This document shows, piece by piece, positions 12,476 through 25,464 of a stretch of 64,000 bases of DNA. Position numbers and translations under genes: made by a program. The stretch comes from Siderastrea siderea (lineage: Eukaryota > Cnidaria > Anthozoa > Scleractinia > Rhizangiidae): NCBI GenBank assembly GCA_964030785.1, contig OZ034970.1:1-64000 (forward strand), given 5' to 3'. How positions within the stretch are numbered: position 1 is the first letter of the stretch; every line of letters starts with the position of its first letter. Below the pieces are notes generated by a model. The model was not told the origin of the DNA and did no database searches. It saw only the letters and a list, made by a program, of their open reading frames with translations.

Positions 12476-15400
12476 CCCAGAGGCGAAATAAGGTGTTGTT
12501 AACTGCCCAAGGCTGCGCAAGGCTGCGCACTGGCCCAATAATAACGCAAATCCCTCGGGGCTATCAGAAAAAAAAGTTTATTGTGTAGAAAAGCGCGATA
12601 TGTGCGATCCTTAGGGAAAAAACCCCATTTTTGGCCTTCTCAGAGGCGAAATAAGGTGTTGTTAACTGCCCAAGGCTGCGCAAGGCTGCGCACTGGCCCA
12701 ATAATAACGCAAATCCCTCGGGGCTATCAGAAAAAAAAGTTTATTGTGTAGAAAAGCGCGATATGTGCGATCCTTAGGGAAAAAACCCCATTTTTGGCCT
12801 TCTCAGAGGCGAAATAAGGTGTTGTTAACTGCCCAAGGCTGCGCAAGGCTGCACACTGGCCCAATAATAACGCAAATCCCTCGGGGCTATCACAAATCCC
12901 TCGGGGCTATCAGAAAAAAAAGTTTATTGTGTAGAAAAGCGCGATATGTGCGATCCTTAGGGAAAAACATTGCCTTCCAGAGGCAAATAAGGTGTTGTTA
13001 ACTGCCCAAGGCGGCAGGCTGCGCACTGGCCCAATAATAACGCAAATCCCTCGGGGCTATCAGAAAAAAAAGTTTATTGTGTAGAAAAGCGCGATATGTG
13101 CGATCCTTAGGGAAAAAACCCCATTTTTGGCCTTCCCAGAGGCGAAATAAGGTGTTGTTAACTGCCCAAGGCTGCGCAAGGCTGCGCACTGGCCCAATAA
13201 TAACGCAAATCCCTCGGGGCTATCAGAAAAAAAGTTTATTGTGTAGAAAAGCGCGATATGTGCGATCCTTAGGGAAAAAACCCCATTTTTGGCCTTCTCA
13301 GAGGCGAAATAAGGTGTTGTTAACTGCCCAAGGCTGCGCAAGGCTGCGCACTGGCCCAATAATAACGCAAATCCCTCGGGGCTATCAGAAAAAAAAGTTT
13401 ATTGTGTAGAAAAGCGCGATATGTGCGATCCTTAGGGAAAAAACCCCATTTTTGGCCTTCTCAGAGGCGAAATAAGGTGTTGTTAACTGCCCAAGGCTGC
13501 GCAAGGCTGCGCACTGGCCCAATAATAACGCAAATCCCTCGGGGCTATCAGAAAAAAAGTTTATTGTGTAGAAAAGCGCGATATGTGCGATCCTTAGGGA
13601 AAAAACCCCATTTTTGGCCTTCTCAGAGGCGAAATAAGGTGTTGTTAACTGCCCAAGGCTGCGCAAGGCTGCACACTGGCCCAATAATAACGCAAATCCC
13701 TCGGGGCTATCAGAAAAAAAAGTTTATTGTGTAGAAAAGCGCGATATGTGCGATCCTTAGGGAAAAAACCCCATTTTGGCCTTCTCAGAGGCGAAATAAG
13801 GTGTTGTTAACTGCCCAAGGCTGCGCAAGGCTGCACACTGGCCCAATAATAACGCAAATCCCTCGGGGCTATCAGAAAAAAAAGTTTATTGTGTAGAAAA
13901 GCGCGATATGTGCGATCCTTAGGGAAAAAACCCCATTTTTGGCCTTCTCAGAGGCGAAATAAGGTGTTGTTAACTGCCCAAGGCTGCGCAAGGCTGCGCA
14001 CTGGCCCAATAATAACGCAAATCCCTCGGGGCTATCAGAAAAAAAGTTTATTGTGTAGAAAAGCGCGATATGTGCGATCCTTAGGGAAAAAACCCCATTT
14101 TTGGCCTTCTCAGAGGCGAAATAAGGTGTTGTTAACTGCCCAAGGCTGCGCAAGGCTGCGCACTGGCCCAATAATAACGCAAATCCCTCGGGCTATCAGA
14201 AAAAAAAGTTTATTGTGTAGAAAAGCGCGATATGTGCGATCCTTAGGGAAAAAACCCCATTTTTGGCCTTCTCAGAGGCGAAATAAGGTGTTGTTAACTG
14301 CCCAAGGCTGCGCAAGGCTGCGCACTGGCCCAATAATAACGCAAATCCCTCGGGGCTATCAGAAAAAAAAGTTTATTGTGTAGAAAAGCGCGATATGTGC
14401 GATCCTTAGGGAAAAAACCCCATTTTTGGCCTTCTCAGAGGCGAAATAAGGTGTTGTTAACTGCCCAAGGCTGCGCAAGGCTGCGCACTGGCCCAATAAT
14501 AACGCAAATCCCTCGGGGCTATCAGAAAAAAAAGTTTATTGTGTAGAAAAGCGCGATATGTGCGATCCTTAGGGAAAAAACCCCATTTTTGGCCTTCTCA
14601 GAGGCGAAATAAGGTGTTGTTAACTGCCCAAGGCTGCGCAAGGCTGGCGCACTGGCCCAATAATAACGCAAATCCCTCGGGGCTATCAGAAAAAAAAGTT
14701 TATTGTGTAGAAAAGCGCGATATGTGCGATCCTTAGGGAAAAAACCCCATTTTTGGCCTTCTCAGAGGCGAAATAAGGTGTTGTTAACTGCCCAAGGCTG
14801 CGCAAGGCTGCACACTGGCCCAATAATAACGCAAATCCCTCGGGGCTATCAGAAAAAAAAGTTTATTGTGTAGAAAAGCGCGATATGTGCGATCCTTAGG
14901 GAAAAAACCCATTTTTGGCCTTCTCAGAGGCGAAATAAGGTGTTGTTAACTGCCCAAGGCTGCGCAAGGCTGCGCACTGGCCCAATAATAACGCAAATCC
15001 CTCGGGGCTATCAGAAAAAAAAGTTTATTGTGTAGAAAAGCGCGATATGTGCGATCCTTAGGGAAAAAACCCCATTTTTGGCCTTCCCAGAGGCGAAATA
15101 AGGTGTTGTTAACTGCCCAAGGCTGCGCAAGGCTGCGCACTGGCCCAATAATAACGCAAATCCCTCGGGGCTATCAGAAAAAAAAGTTTATTGTGTAGAA
15201 AAGCGCGATATGTGCGATCCTTAGGGAAAAAACCCCATTTTTGGCCTTCTCAGAGGCGAAATAAGGTGTTGTTAACTGCCCAAGGCTGCGCAAGGCTGCG
15301 CACTGGCCCAATAATAACGCAAATCCCTCGGGGCTATCAGAAAAAAAAGTTTATTGTGTAGAAAAGCGCGATATGTGCGATCCTTAGGGAAAAAACCCCA

Positions 15401-18400
15401 TTTTTGGCCTTCTCAGAGGCGAAATAAGGTGTTGTTAACTGCCCAAGGCTGCGCAAGGCTGCACACTGGCCCAATAATAACGCAAATCCCTCGGGGCTAT
15501 CAGAAAAAAAAGTTTATTGTGTAGAAAAGCGCGATATGTGCGATCCTTAGGGAAAAAACCCCATTTTTGGCCTTCTCAGAGGCGAAATAAGGTGTTGTTA
15601 ACTGCCCAAGGCTGCGCAAGGCTGCGCACTGGCCCAATAATAACGCAAATCCCTCGGGGCTATCAGAAAAAAAAGTTTATTGTGTAGAAAAGCGCGATAT
15701 GTGCGATCCTTAGGGAAAAAACCCCATTTTTGGCCTTCCCAGAGGCGAAATAAGGTGTTGTTAACTGCCCAAGGCTGCGCAAGGCTGCGCACTGGCCCAA
15801 TAATAACGCAAATCCCTCGGGGCTATCAGAAAAAAAGTTTATTGTGTAGAAAAGCGCGATATGTGCGATCCTTAGGGAAAAAACCCCATTTTTGGCCTTC
15901 TCAGAGGCGAAATAAGGTGTTGTTAACTGCCCAAGGCTGCGCAAGGCTGCGCACTGGCCCAATAATAACGCAAATCCCTCGGGGCTATCAGAAAAAAAAG
16001 TTTATTGTGTAGAAAAGCGCGATATGTGCGATCCTTAGGGAAAAAACCCCATTTTTGGCCTTCTCAGAGGCGAAATAAGGTGTTGTTAACTGCCCAAGGC
16101 TGCGCAAGGCTGCACACTGGCCCAATAATAACGCAAATCCCTCGGGGCTATCAGAAAAAAAAGTTTATTGTGTAGAAAAGCGCGATATGTGCGATCCTTA
16201 GGGAAAAAACCCCATTTTTGGCCTTCTCAGAGGCGAAATAAGGTGTTGTTAACTGCCCAAGGCTGCGCAAGGCTGCGCACTGGCCCAATAATAACGCAAA
16301 TCCCTCGGGGCTATCAGAAAAAAAAGTTTATTGTGTAGAAAAGCGCGATATGTGCGATCCTTAGGAAAAAACCCCATTTTTGGCCTTCTCAGAGGCGAAA
16401 TAAGGTGTTGTTAACTGCCCAAGGCTGCGCAAGGCTGCACACTGGCCCAATAATAACGCAAATCCCTCGGGGCTATCAGAAAAAAAAGTTTATTGTGTAG
16501 AAAAGCGCGATATGTGCGATCCTTAGGGAAAAAACCCCATTTTTGGCCTTCTCAGAGGCGAAATAAGGTGTTGTTAACTGCCCAAGGCTGCGCAAGGCTG
16601 CGCACTGGCCCAATAATAACGCAAATCCCTCGGGGCTATCAGAAAAAAAAGTTTATTGTGTAGAAAAGCGCGATATGTGCGATCCTTAGGGAAAAAACCC
16701 CATTTTTGGCCTTCCCAGAGGCGAAATAAGGTGTTGTTAACTGCCCAAGGCTGCGCAAGGCTGCGCACTGGCCCAATAATAACGCAAATCCCTCGGGGCT
16801 ATCAGAAAAAAAAGTTTATTGTGTAGAAAAGCGCGATATGTGCGATCCTTAGGGAAAAAACCCCATTTTTGGCCTTCTCAGAGGCGAAATAAGGTGTTGT
16901 TAACTGCCCAAGGCTGCGCAAGGCTGCGCACTGGCCCAATAATAACGCAAATCCCTCGGGGCTATCAGAAAAAAAAGTTTATTGTGTAGAAAAGCGCGAT
17001 ATGTGCGATCCTTAGGGAAAAAACCCCATTTTTGGCCTTCTCAGAGGCGAAATAAGGTGTTGTTAACTGCCCAAGGCTGCGCAAGGCTGCACACTGGCCC
17101 AATAATAACGCAAATCCCTCGGGGCTATCAGAAAAAAAAGTTTATTGTGTAGAAAAGCGCGATATGTGCGATCCTTAGGGAAAAAACCCCATTTTTGGCC
17201 TTCTCAGAGGCGAAATAAGGTGTTGTTAACTGCCCAAGGCTGCGCAAGGCTGCGCACTGGCCCAATAATAACGCAAATCCCTCGGGGCTATCAGAAAAAA
17301 AAGTTTATTGTGTAGAAAAGCGCGATATGTGCGATCCTTAGGGAAAAAACCCATTTTTGGCCTTCTCAGAGGCGAAATAAGGTGTTGTTAACTGCCCAAG
17401 GCTGCGCAAGGCTGCACACTGGCCCAATAATAACGCAAATCCCTCGGGGCTATCAGAAAAAAAAGTTTATTGTGTAGAAAAGCGCGATATGTGCGATCCT
17501 TAGGGAAAAAACCCCATTTTTGGCCTTCTCAGAGGCGAAATAAGGTGTTGTTAACTGCCCAAGGCTGCGCAAGGCTGCGCACTGGCCCAATAATAACGCA
17601 AATCCCTCGGGGCTATCAGAAAAAAAAGTTTATTGTGTAGAAAAGCGCGATATGTGCGATCCTTAGGGAAAAAACCCCATTTTTGGCCTTCCCAGAGGCG
17701 AAATAAGGTGTTGTTAACTGCCCAAGGCTGCGCAAGGCTGCGCACTGGCCCAATAATAACGCAAATCCCTCGGGGCTATCAGAAAAAAAAGTTTATTGTG
17801 TAGAAAAGCGCGATATGTGCGATCCTTAGGGAAAAAACCCCATTTTTGGCCTTCTCAGAGGCGAAATAAGGTGTTGTTAACTGCCCAAGGCTGCGCAAGG
17901 CTGCGCACTGGCCCAATAATAACGCAAATCCCTCGGGGCTATCAGAAAAAAAAGTTTATTGTGTAGAAAAGCGCGATATGTGCGATCCTTAGGGAAAAAA
18001 CCCCATTTTGGCCTTCTCAGAGGCGAAATAAGGTGTTGTTAACTGCCCAAGGCTGCGCAAGGCTGCACACTGGCCCAATAATAACGCAAATCCCTCGGGG
18101 CTATCAGAAAAAAAAGTTTATTGTGTAGAAAAGCGCGATATGTGCGATCCTTAGGGAAAAAACCCCATTTTTGGCCTTCTCAGAGGCGAAATAAGGTGTT
18201 GTTAACTGCCCAAGGCTGCGCAAGGCTGCGCACTGGCCCAATAATAACCCAAATCCCTCGGGGCTATCAGAAAAAAAAGTTTATTGTGTAGAAAAGCGCG
18301 ATATGTGCGATCCTTAGGGAAAAAACCCCATTTTTGGCCTTCCCAGAGGCGAAATAAGGTGTTGTTAACTGCCCAAGGCTGCGCAAGGCTGCGCACTGGC

Positions 18401-21400
18401 CCAATAATAACGCAAATCCCTCGGGGCTATCAGAAAAAAAAGTTTATTGTGTAGAAAAGCGCGATATGTGCGATCCTTAGGGAAAAAACCCCGTTTTTGG
18501 CCTTCTCAGAGGCGAAATAAGGTGTTGTTAACTGCCCAAGGCTGCGCAAGGCTGCGCACTGGCCCAATAATAACGCAAATCCCTCGGGGCTATCAGAAAA
18601 AAAGTTTATTGTGTAGAAAAGCGCGATATGTGCGATCCTTAGGGAAAAAACCCCATTTTTGGCCTTCTCAGAGGCGAAATAAGGTGTTGTTAACTGCCCA
18701 AGGCTGCGCAAGGCTGCACACTGGCCCAATAATAACGCAAATCCCTCGGGGCTATCAGAAAAAAAAGTTTATTGTGTAGAAAAGCGCGATATGTGCGATC
18801 CTTAGGGAAAAAACCCCATTTTTGGCCTTCTCAGAGGCGAAATAAGGTGTTGTTAACTGCCCAAGGCTGCGCAAGGCTGCGCACTGGCCCAATAATAACG
18901 CAAATCCCTCGGGGCTATCAGAAAAAAAAGTTTATTGTGTAGAAAAGCGCGATATGTGCGATCCTTAGGGAAAAAACCCCATTTTTGGCCTTCTCAGAGG
19001 CGAAATAAGGTGTTGTTAACTGCCCAAGGCTGCGCAAGGCTGCACACTGGCCCAATAATAACGCAAATCCCTCGGGGCTATCAGAAAAAAAAGTTTATTG
19101 TGTAGAAAAGCGCGATATGTGCGATCCTTAGGGAAAAAACCCCATTTTTGGCCTTCTCAGAGGCGAAATAAGGTGTTGTTAACTGCCCAAGGCTGCGCAA
19201 GGCTGCGCACTGGCCCAATAATAACGCAAATCCCTCGGGGCTATCAGAAAAAAAAGTTTATTGTGTAGAAAAGCGCGATATGTGCGATCCTTAGGGAAAA
19301 AACCCCATTTTTGGCCTTCCCAGAGGCGAAATAAGGTGTTGTTAACTGCCCAAGGCTGCGCAAGGCTGCGCACTGGCCCAATAATAACGCAAATCCCTCG
19401 GGGCTATCAGAAAAAAAAGTTTATTGTGTAGAAAAGCGCGATATGTGCGATCCTTAGGGAAAAAACCCCATTTTTGGCCTTCTCAGAGGCGAAATAAGGT
19501 GTTGTTAACTGCCCAAGGCTGCGCAAGGCTGCGCACTGGCCCAATAATAACGCAAATCCCTCGGGGCTATCAGAAAAAAAAGTTTATTGTGTAGAAAAGC
19601 GCGATATGTGCGATCCTTAGGGAAAAAACCCCATTTTTGGCCTTCTCAGAGGCGAAATAAGGTGTTGTTAACTGCCCAAGGCTGCGCAAGGCTGCACACT
19701 GCCCAATAATAACGCAAATCCCTCGGGGCTATCAGAAAAAAAAGTTTATTGTGTAGAAAAGCGCGATATGTGCGATCCTTAGGGAAAAAACCCCATTTTT
19801 GGCCTTCTCAGAGGCGAAATAAGGTGTTGTTAACTGCCCAAGGCTGCGCAAGGCTGCGCACTGGCCCAATAATAACGCAAATCCCTCGGGGCTATCAGAA
19901 AAAAAAGTTTATTGTGTAGAAAAGCGCGATATGTGCGATCCTTAGGGAAAAAACCCCATTTTTGGCCTTCTCAGAGGCGAAATAAGGTGTTGTTAACTGC
20001 CCAAGGCTGCGCAAGGCTGCACACTGGCCCAATAATAACGCAAATCCCTCGGGGCTATCAGAAAAAAAAGTTTATTGTGTAGAAAAGCGCGATATGTGCG
20101 ATCCTTAGGGAAAAAACCCCATTTTTGGCCTTCTCAGAGGCGAAATAAGGTGTTGTTAACTGCCCAAGGCTGCGCAAGGCTGCGCACTGGCCCAATAATA
20201 ACGCAAATCCCTCGGGGCTATCAGAAAAAAAAGTTTATTGTGTAGAAAAGCGCGATATGTGCGATCCTTAGGGAAAAAACCCCATTTTTGGCCTTCCAGA
20301 GGCGAAATAAGGTGTTGTTAACTGCCCAAGGCTGCGCAAGGCTGCGCACTGGCCCAATAATAACGCAAATCCCTCGGGGCTATCAGAAAAAAAAGTTTAT
20401 TGTGTAGAAAAGCGCGATATGTGCGATCCTTAGGGAAAAAACCCCATTTTTGGCCTTCTCAGAGGCGAAATAAGGTGTTGTTAACTGCCCAAGGCTGCGC
20501 AAGGCTGCGCACTGGCCCAATAATAACGCAAATCCCTCGGGGCTATCAGAAAAAAAAGTTTATTGTGTAGAAAAGCGCGATATGTGCGATCCTTAGGGAA
20601 AAAACCCCATTTTTGGCCTTCTCAGAGGCGAAATAAGGTGTTGTTAACTGCCCAAGGCTGCGCAAGGCTGCACACTGGCCCAATAATAACGCAAATCCCT
20701 CGGGGCTATCAGAAAAAAAAGTTTATTGTGTAGAAAAGCGCGATATGTGCGATCCTTAGGGAAAAAACCCCATTTTTGGCCTTCTCAGAGGCGAAATAAG
20801 GTGTTGTTAACTGCCCAAGGCTGCGCAAGGCTGCGCACTGGCCCAATAATAACCCAAATCCCTCGGGGCTATCAGAAAAAAAAGTTTATTGTGTAGAAAA
20901 GCGCGATATGTGCGATCCTTAGGGAAAAAACCCCATTTTTGGCCTTCCCAGAGGCGAAATAAGGTGTTGTTAACTGCCCAAGGCTGCGCAAGGCTGCGCA
21001 CTGGCCCAATAATAACGCAAATCCCTCGGGGCTATCAGAAAAAAAAGTTTATTGTGTAGAAAAGCGCGATATGTGCGATCCTTAGGGAAAAAACCCCGTT
21101 TTTGGCCTTCTCAGAGGCGAAATAAGGTGTTGTTAACTGCCCAAGGCTGCGCAAGGCTGCGCACTGGCCCAATAATAACGCAAATCCCTCGGGGCTATCA
21201 GAAAAAAAAGTTTATTGTGTAGAAAAGCGCGATATGTGCGATCCTTAGGGAAAAAACCCCATTTTTGGCCTTCTCAGAGGCGAAATAAGGTGTTGTTAAC
21301 TGCCCAAGGCTGCGCAAGGCTGCACACTGGCCCAATAATAACGCAAATCCCTCGGGGCTATCAGAAAAAAAAGTTTATTGTGTAGAAAAGCGCGATATGT

Positions 21401-24400
21401 GCGATCCTTAGGGAAAAAACCCCATTTTTGGCCTTCTCAGAGGCGAAATAAGGTGTTGTTAACTGCCCAAGGCTGCGCAAGGCTGCGCACTGGCCCAATA
21501 ATAACGCAAATCCCTCGGGGCTATCAGAAAAAAAAGTTTATTGTGTAGAAAAGCGCGATATGTGCGATCCTTAGGGAAAAAACCCCATTTTTGGCCTTCT
21601 CAGAGGCGAAATAAGGTGTTGTTAACTGCCCAAGGCTGCGCAAGGCTGCACACTGGCCCAATAATAACGCAAATCCCTCGGGGCTATCAGAAAAAAAAGT
21701 TTATTGTGTAGAAAAGCGCGATATGTGCGATCCTTAGGGAAAAAACCCCATTTTTGGCCTTCTCAGAGGCGAAATAAGGTGTTGTTAACTGCCCAAGGCT
21801 GCGCAAGGCTGCGCACTGGCCCAATAATAACGCAAATCCCTCGGGGCTATCAGAAAAAAAAGTTTATTGTGTAGAAAAGCGCGATATGTGCGATCCTTAG
21901 GGAAAAAACCCCATTTTTGGCCTTCCCAGAGGCGAAATAAGGTGTTGTTAACTGCCCAAGGCTGCGCAAGGCTGCGCACTGGCCCAATAATAACGCAAAT
22001 CCCTCGGGGCTATCAGAAAAAAAAGTTTATTGTGTAGAAAAGCGCGATATGTGCGATCCTTAGGGAAAAAACCCCATTTTTGGCCTTCTCAGAGGCGAAA
22101 TAAGGTGTTGTTAACTGCCCAAGGCTGCGCAAGGCTGCGCACTGGCCCAATAATAACGCAAATCCCTCGGGGCTATCAGAAAAAAAAGTTTATTGTGTAG
22201 AAAAGCGCGATATGTGCGATCCTTAGGGAAAAAACCCCATTTTTGGCCTTCTCAGAGGCGAAATAAGGTGTTGTTAACTGCCCAAGGCTGCGCAAGGCTG
22301 CACACTGGCCCAATAATAACGCAAATCCCTCGGGGCTATCAGAAAAAAAAGTTTATTGTGTAGAAAAGCGCGATATGTGCGATCCTTAGGGAAAAAACCC
22401 CATTTTTGGCCTTCTCAGAGGCGAAATAAGGTGTTGTTAACTGCCCAAGGCTGCGCAAGGCTGCGCACTGGCCCAATAATAACGCAAATCCCTCGGGGCT
22501 ATCAGAAAAAAAAGTTTATTGTGTAGAAAAGCGCGATATGTGCGATCCTTAGGGAAAAAACCCCATTTTTGGCCTTCTCAGAGGCGAAATAAGGTGTTGT
22601 TAACTGCCCAAGGCTGCGCAAGGCTGCACACTGGCCCAATAATAACGCAAATCCCTCGGGGCTATCAGAAAAAAAAGTTTATTGTGTAGAAAAGCGCGAT
22701 ATGTGCGATCCTTAGGGAAAAAACCCCATTTTTGGCCTTCTCAGAGGCGAAATAAGGTGTTGTTAACTGCCCAAGGCTGCGCAAGGCTGCGCACTGGCCC
22801 AATAATAACGCAAATCCCTCGGGGCTATCAGAAAAAAAAGTTTATTGTGTAGAAAAGCGCGATATGTGCGATCCTTAGGGAAAAAACCCCATTTTTGGCC
22901 TTCCCAGAGGCGAAATAAGGTGTTGTTAACTGCCCAAGGCTGCGCAAGGCTGCGCACTGGCCCAATAATAACGCAAATCCCTCGGGGCTATCAGAAAAAA
23001 AAGTTTATTGTGTAGAAAAGCGCGATATGTGCGATCCTTAGGGAAAAAACCCCATTTTTGGCCTTCTCAGAGGCGAAATAAGGTGTTGTTAACTGCCCAA
23101 GGCTGCGCAAGGCTGCGCACTGGCCCAATAATAACGCAAATCCCTCGGGGCTATCAGAAAAAAAAGTTTATTGTGTAGAAAAGCGCGATATGTGCGATCC
23201 TTAGGGAAAAAACCCCATTTTTGGCCTTCTCAGAGGCGAAATAAGGTGTTGTTAACTGCCCAAGGCTGCGCAAGGCTGCACACTGGCCCAATAATAACGC
23301 AAATCCCTCGGGGCTATCAGAAAAAAAAGTTTATTGTGTAGAAAAGCGCGATATGTGCGATCCTTAGGGAAAAAACCCCATTTTTGGCCTTCTCAGAGGC
23401 GAAATAAGGTGTTGTTAACTGCCCAAGGCTGCGCAAGGCTGCGCACTGGCCCAATAATAACCCAAATCCCTCGGGGCTATCAGAAAAAAAAGTTTATTGT
23501 GTAGAAAAGCGCGATATGTGCGATCCTTAGGGAAAAAACCCCATTTTTGGCCTTCCCAGAGGCGAAATAAGGTGTTGTTAACTGCCCAAGGCTGCGCAAG
23601 GCTGCGCACTGGCCCAATAATAACGCAAATCCCTCGGGGCTATCAGAAAAAAAAGTTTATTGTGTAGAAAAGCGCGATATGTGCGATCCTTAGGGAAAAA
23701 ACCCCCGTTTTTGGCCTTCTCAGAGGCGAAATAAGGTGTTGTTAACTGCCCAAGGCTGCGCAAGGCTGCGCACTGGCCCAATAATAACGCAAATCCCTCG
23801 GGGCTATCAGAAAAAAAAGTTTATTGTGTAGAAAAGCGCGATATGTGCGATCCTTAGGGAAAAAACCCCATTTTTGGCCTTCTCAGAGGCGAAATAAGGT
23901 GTTGTTAACTGCCCAAGGCTGCGCAAGGCTGCACACTGGCCCAATAATAACGCAAATCCCTCGGGGCTATCAGAAAAAAAAGTTTATTGTGTAGAAAAGC
24001 GCGATATGTGCGATCCTTAGGGAAAAAACCCCATTTTTGGCCTTCTCAGAGGCGAAATAAGGTGTTGTTAACTGCCCAAGGCTGCGCAAGGCTGCGCACT
24101 GGCCCAATAATAACGCAAATCCCTCGGGGCTATCAGAAAAAAAAGTTTATTGTGTAGAAAAGCGCGATATGTGCGATCCTTAGGGAAAAAACCCCATTTT
24201 TGGCCTTCTCAGAGGCGAAATAAGGTGTTGTTAACTGCCCAAGGCTGCGCAAGGCTGCACACTGGCCCAATAATAACGCAAATCCCTCGGGGCTATCAGA
24301 AAAAAAAGTTTATTGTGTAGAAAAGCGCGATATGTGCGATCCTTAGGGAAAAAACCCCATTTTTGGCCTTCTCAGAGGCGAAATAAGGTGTTGTTAACTG

Positions 24401-25430
24401 CCCAAGGCTGCGCAAGGCTGCGCACTGGCCCAATAATAACGCAAATCCCTCGGGGCTATCAGAAAAAAAAGTTTATTGTGTAGAAAAGCGCGATATGTGC
24501 GATCCTTAGGGAAAAAACCCCATTTTTGGCCTTCCCAGAGGCGAAATAAGGTGTTGTTAACTGCCCAAGGCTGCGCAAGGCTGCGCACTGGCCCAATAAT
24601 AACGCAAATCCCTCGGGGCTATCAGAAAAAAAAGTTTATTGTGTAGAAAAGCGCGATATGTGCGATCCTTAGGGAAAAAACCCCATTTTTGGCCTTCTCA
24701 GAGGCGAAATAAGGTGTTGTTAACTGCCCAAGGCTGCGCAAGGCTGCGCACTGGCCCAATAATAACGCAAATCCCTCGGGGCTATCAGAAAAAAAAGTTT
24801 ATTGTGTAGAAAAGCGCGATATGTGCGATCCTTAGGGAAAAAACCCCATTTTTGGCCTTCTCAGAGGCGAAATAAGGTGTTGTTAACTGCCCAAGGCTGC
24901 GCAAGGCTGCACACTGGCCCAATAATAACGCAAATCCCTCGGGGCTATCAGAAAAAAAAGTTTATTGTGTAGAAAAGCGCGATATGTGCGATCCTTAGGG
25001 AAAAAACCCCATTTTTGGCCTTCTCAGAGGCGAAATAAGGTGTTGTTAACTGCCCAAGGCTGCGCAAGGCTGCGCACTGGCCCAATAATAACGCAAATCC
25101 CTCGGGGCTATCAGAAAAAAAAGTTTATTGTGTAGAAAAGCGCGATATGTGCGATCCTTAGGGAAAAAACCCCATTTTTGGCCTTCTCAGAGGCGAAATA
25201 AGGTGTTGTTAACTGCCCAAGGCTGCGCAAGGCTGCACACTGGCCCAATAATAACGCAAATCCCTCGGGGCTATCAGAAAAAAAAGTTTATTGTGTAGAA
25301 AAGCGCGATATGTGCGATCCTTAGGGAAAAAACCCCATTTTTGGCCTTCTCAGAGGCGAAATAAGGTGTTGTTAACTGCCCAAGGCTGCGCAAGGCTGCG
25401 CACTGGCCCAATAATAACCCAAATCCCTCG
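12476..25430. repeat. 16-monomer higher-order repeat (about 2608 bp, 6+6+4)
   Basis: The cttccc variant occurs at about 15086, 15737, 16712, 17690, 18340, 19319, (20297 as the deleted form cttcc), 20948, 21925, 22902, 23556 and 24533. The spacings are 4,6,6,4,6,6,4,6,6,4,6 monomers. Three other markers repeat every 16 monomers: aaccc at about 18247, 20853 and 23461; ccccg at 18493, 21098 and 23707; and the gcacac series with spacing 4,2,4,2,4. The last aaccc (about 25418) comes after only 12 monomers, so the final copy is shortened. The phase can be followed back to about 12476. Confidence 0.85.
12886..13024. other. Disrupted satellite monomers
   Basis: This is the only strongly damaged spot inside the array. 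The segment around ccctcggggctatcac is partly duplicated (about 20 bp) at 12886-12911. The next monomer has several small deletions: the cccca block is lost around 12966, cttccag replaces cttctcag, and gcggcaggc replaces gctgcgcaaggc at about 13010. Neighbouring monomers out to about 14200 also carry single-base A-tract deletions. It could be a real recombination joint or a poorly polished assembly joint. Confidence 0.75.
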
Positions 25431-25464
25431 GGGCTATCAGAAAAAAAAGTTTATTGTGTAGAAA

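Larger units (their letters stand above)
1..25464. repeat. 163-bp satellite array, about 156 tandem copies
   Basis: Head-to-tail array of one monomer. The phrase ccctcggggctatcag recurs at 1, 164, 327 and so on, giving a period of 163 bp. It enters from the left edge and stops at about 25464, where gtgtagaaa is followed by unrelated sequence instead of agcgcg. Copies are almost identical, usually differing by 0-3 bases. Each monomer carries an 8-A tract, a 6-A tract inside ggg-A6-cccc, and a perfect 10-bp internal duplication (aaggctgcgc twice). Recurrent variants are gcgcac/gcacac, cttctc/cttccc, aacgc/aaccc and cccca/ccccg. A 163-bp unit is close to nucleosomal length, as in many centromeric and pericentromeric satellites; that role is inferred. 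Open reading frames in it are repetition artefacts. Confidence 0.98.

Noticed and set aside
1..25464. Dozens of 60-164-codon open reading frames inside the 163-bp array
   Set aside because: They repeat with the monomer, lie on both strands and arise from chance frame openings.
1..25464. TTAGGG in every monomer as telomeric repeat
   Set aside because: It occurs once per 163 bp and never in tandem.
1..25464. CENP-B box in the satellite
   Set aside because: The closest match (complement of the aggcgaaa region) fails the fixed A and CGGG positions.
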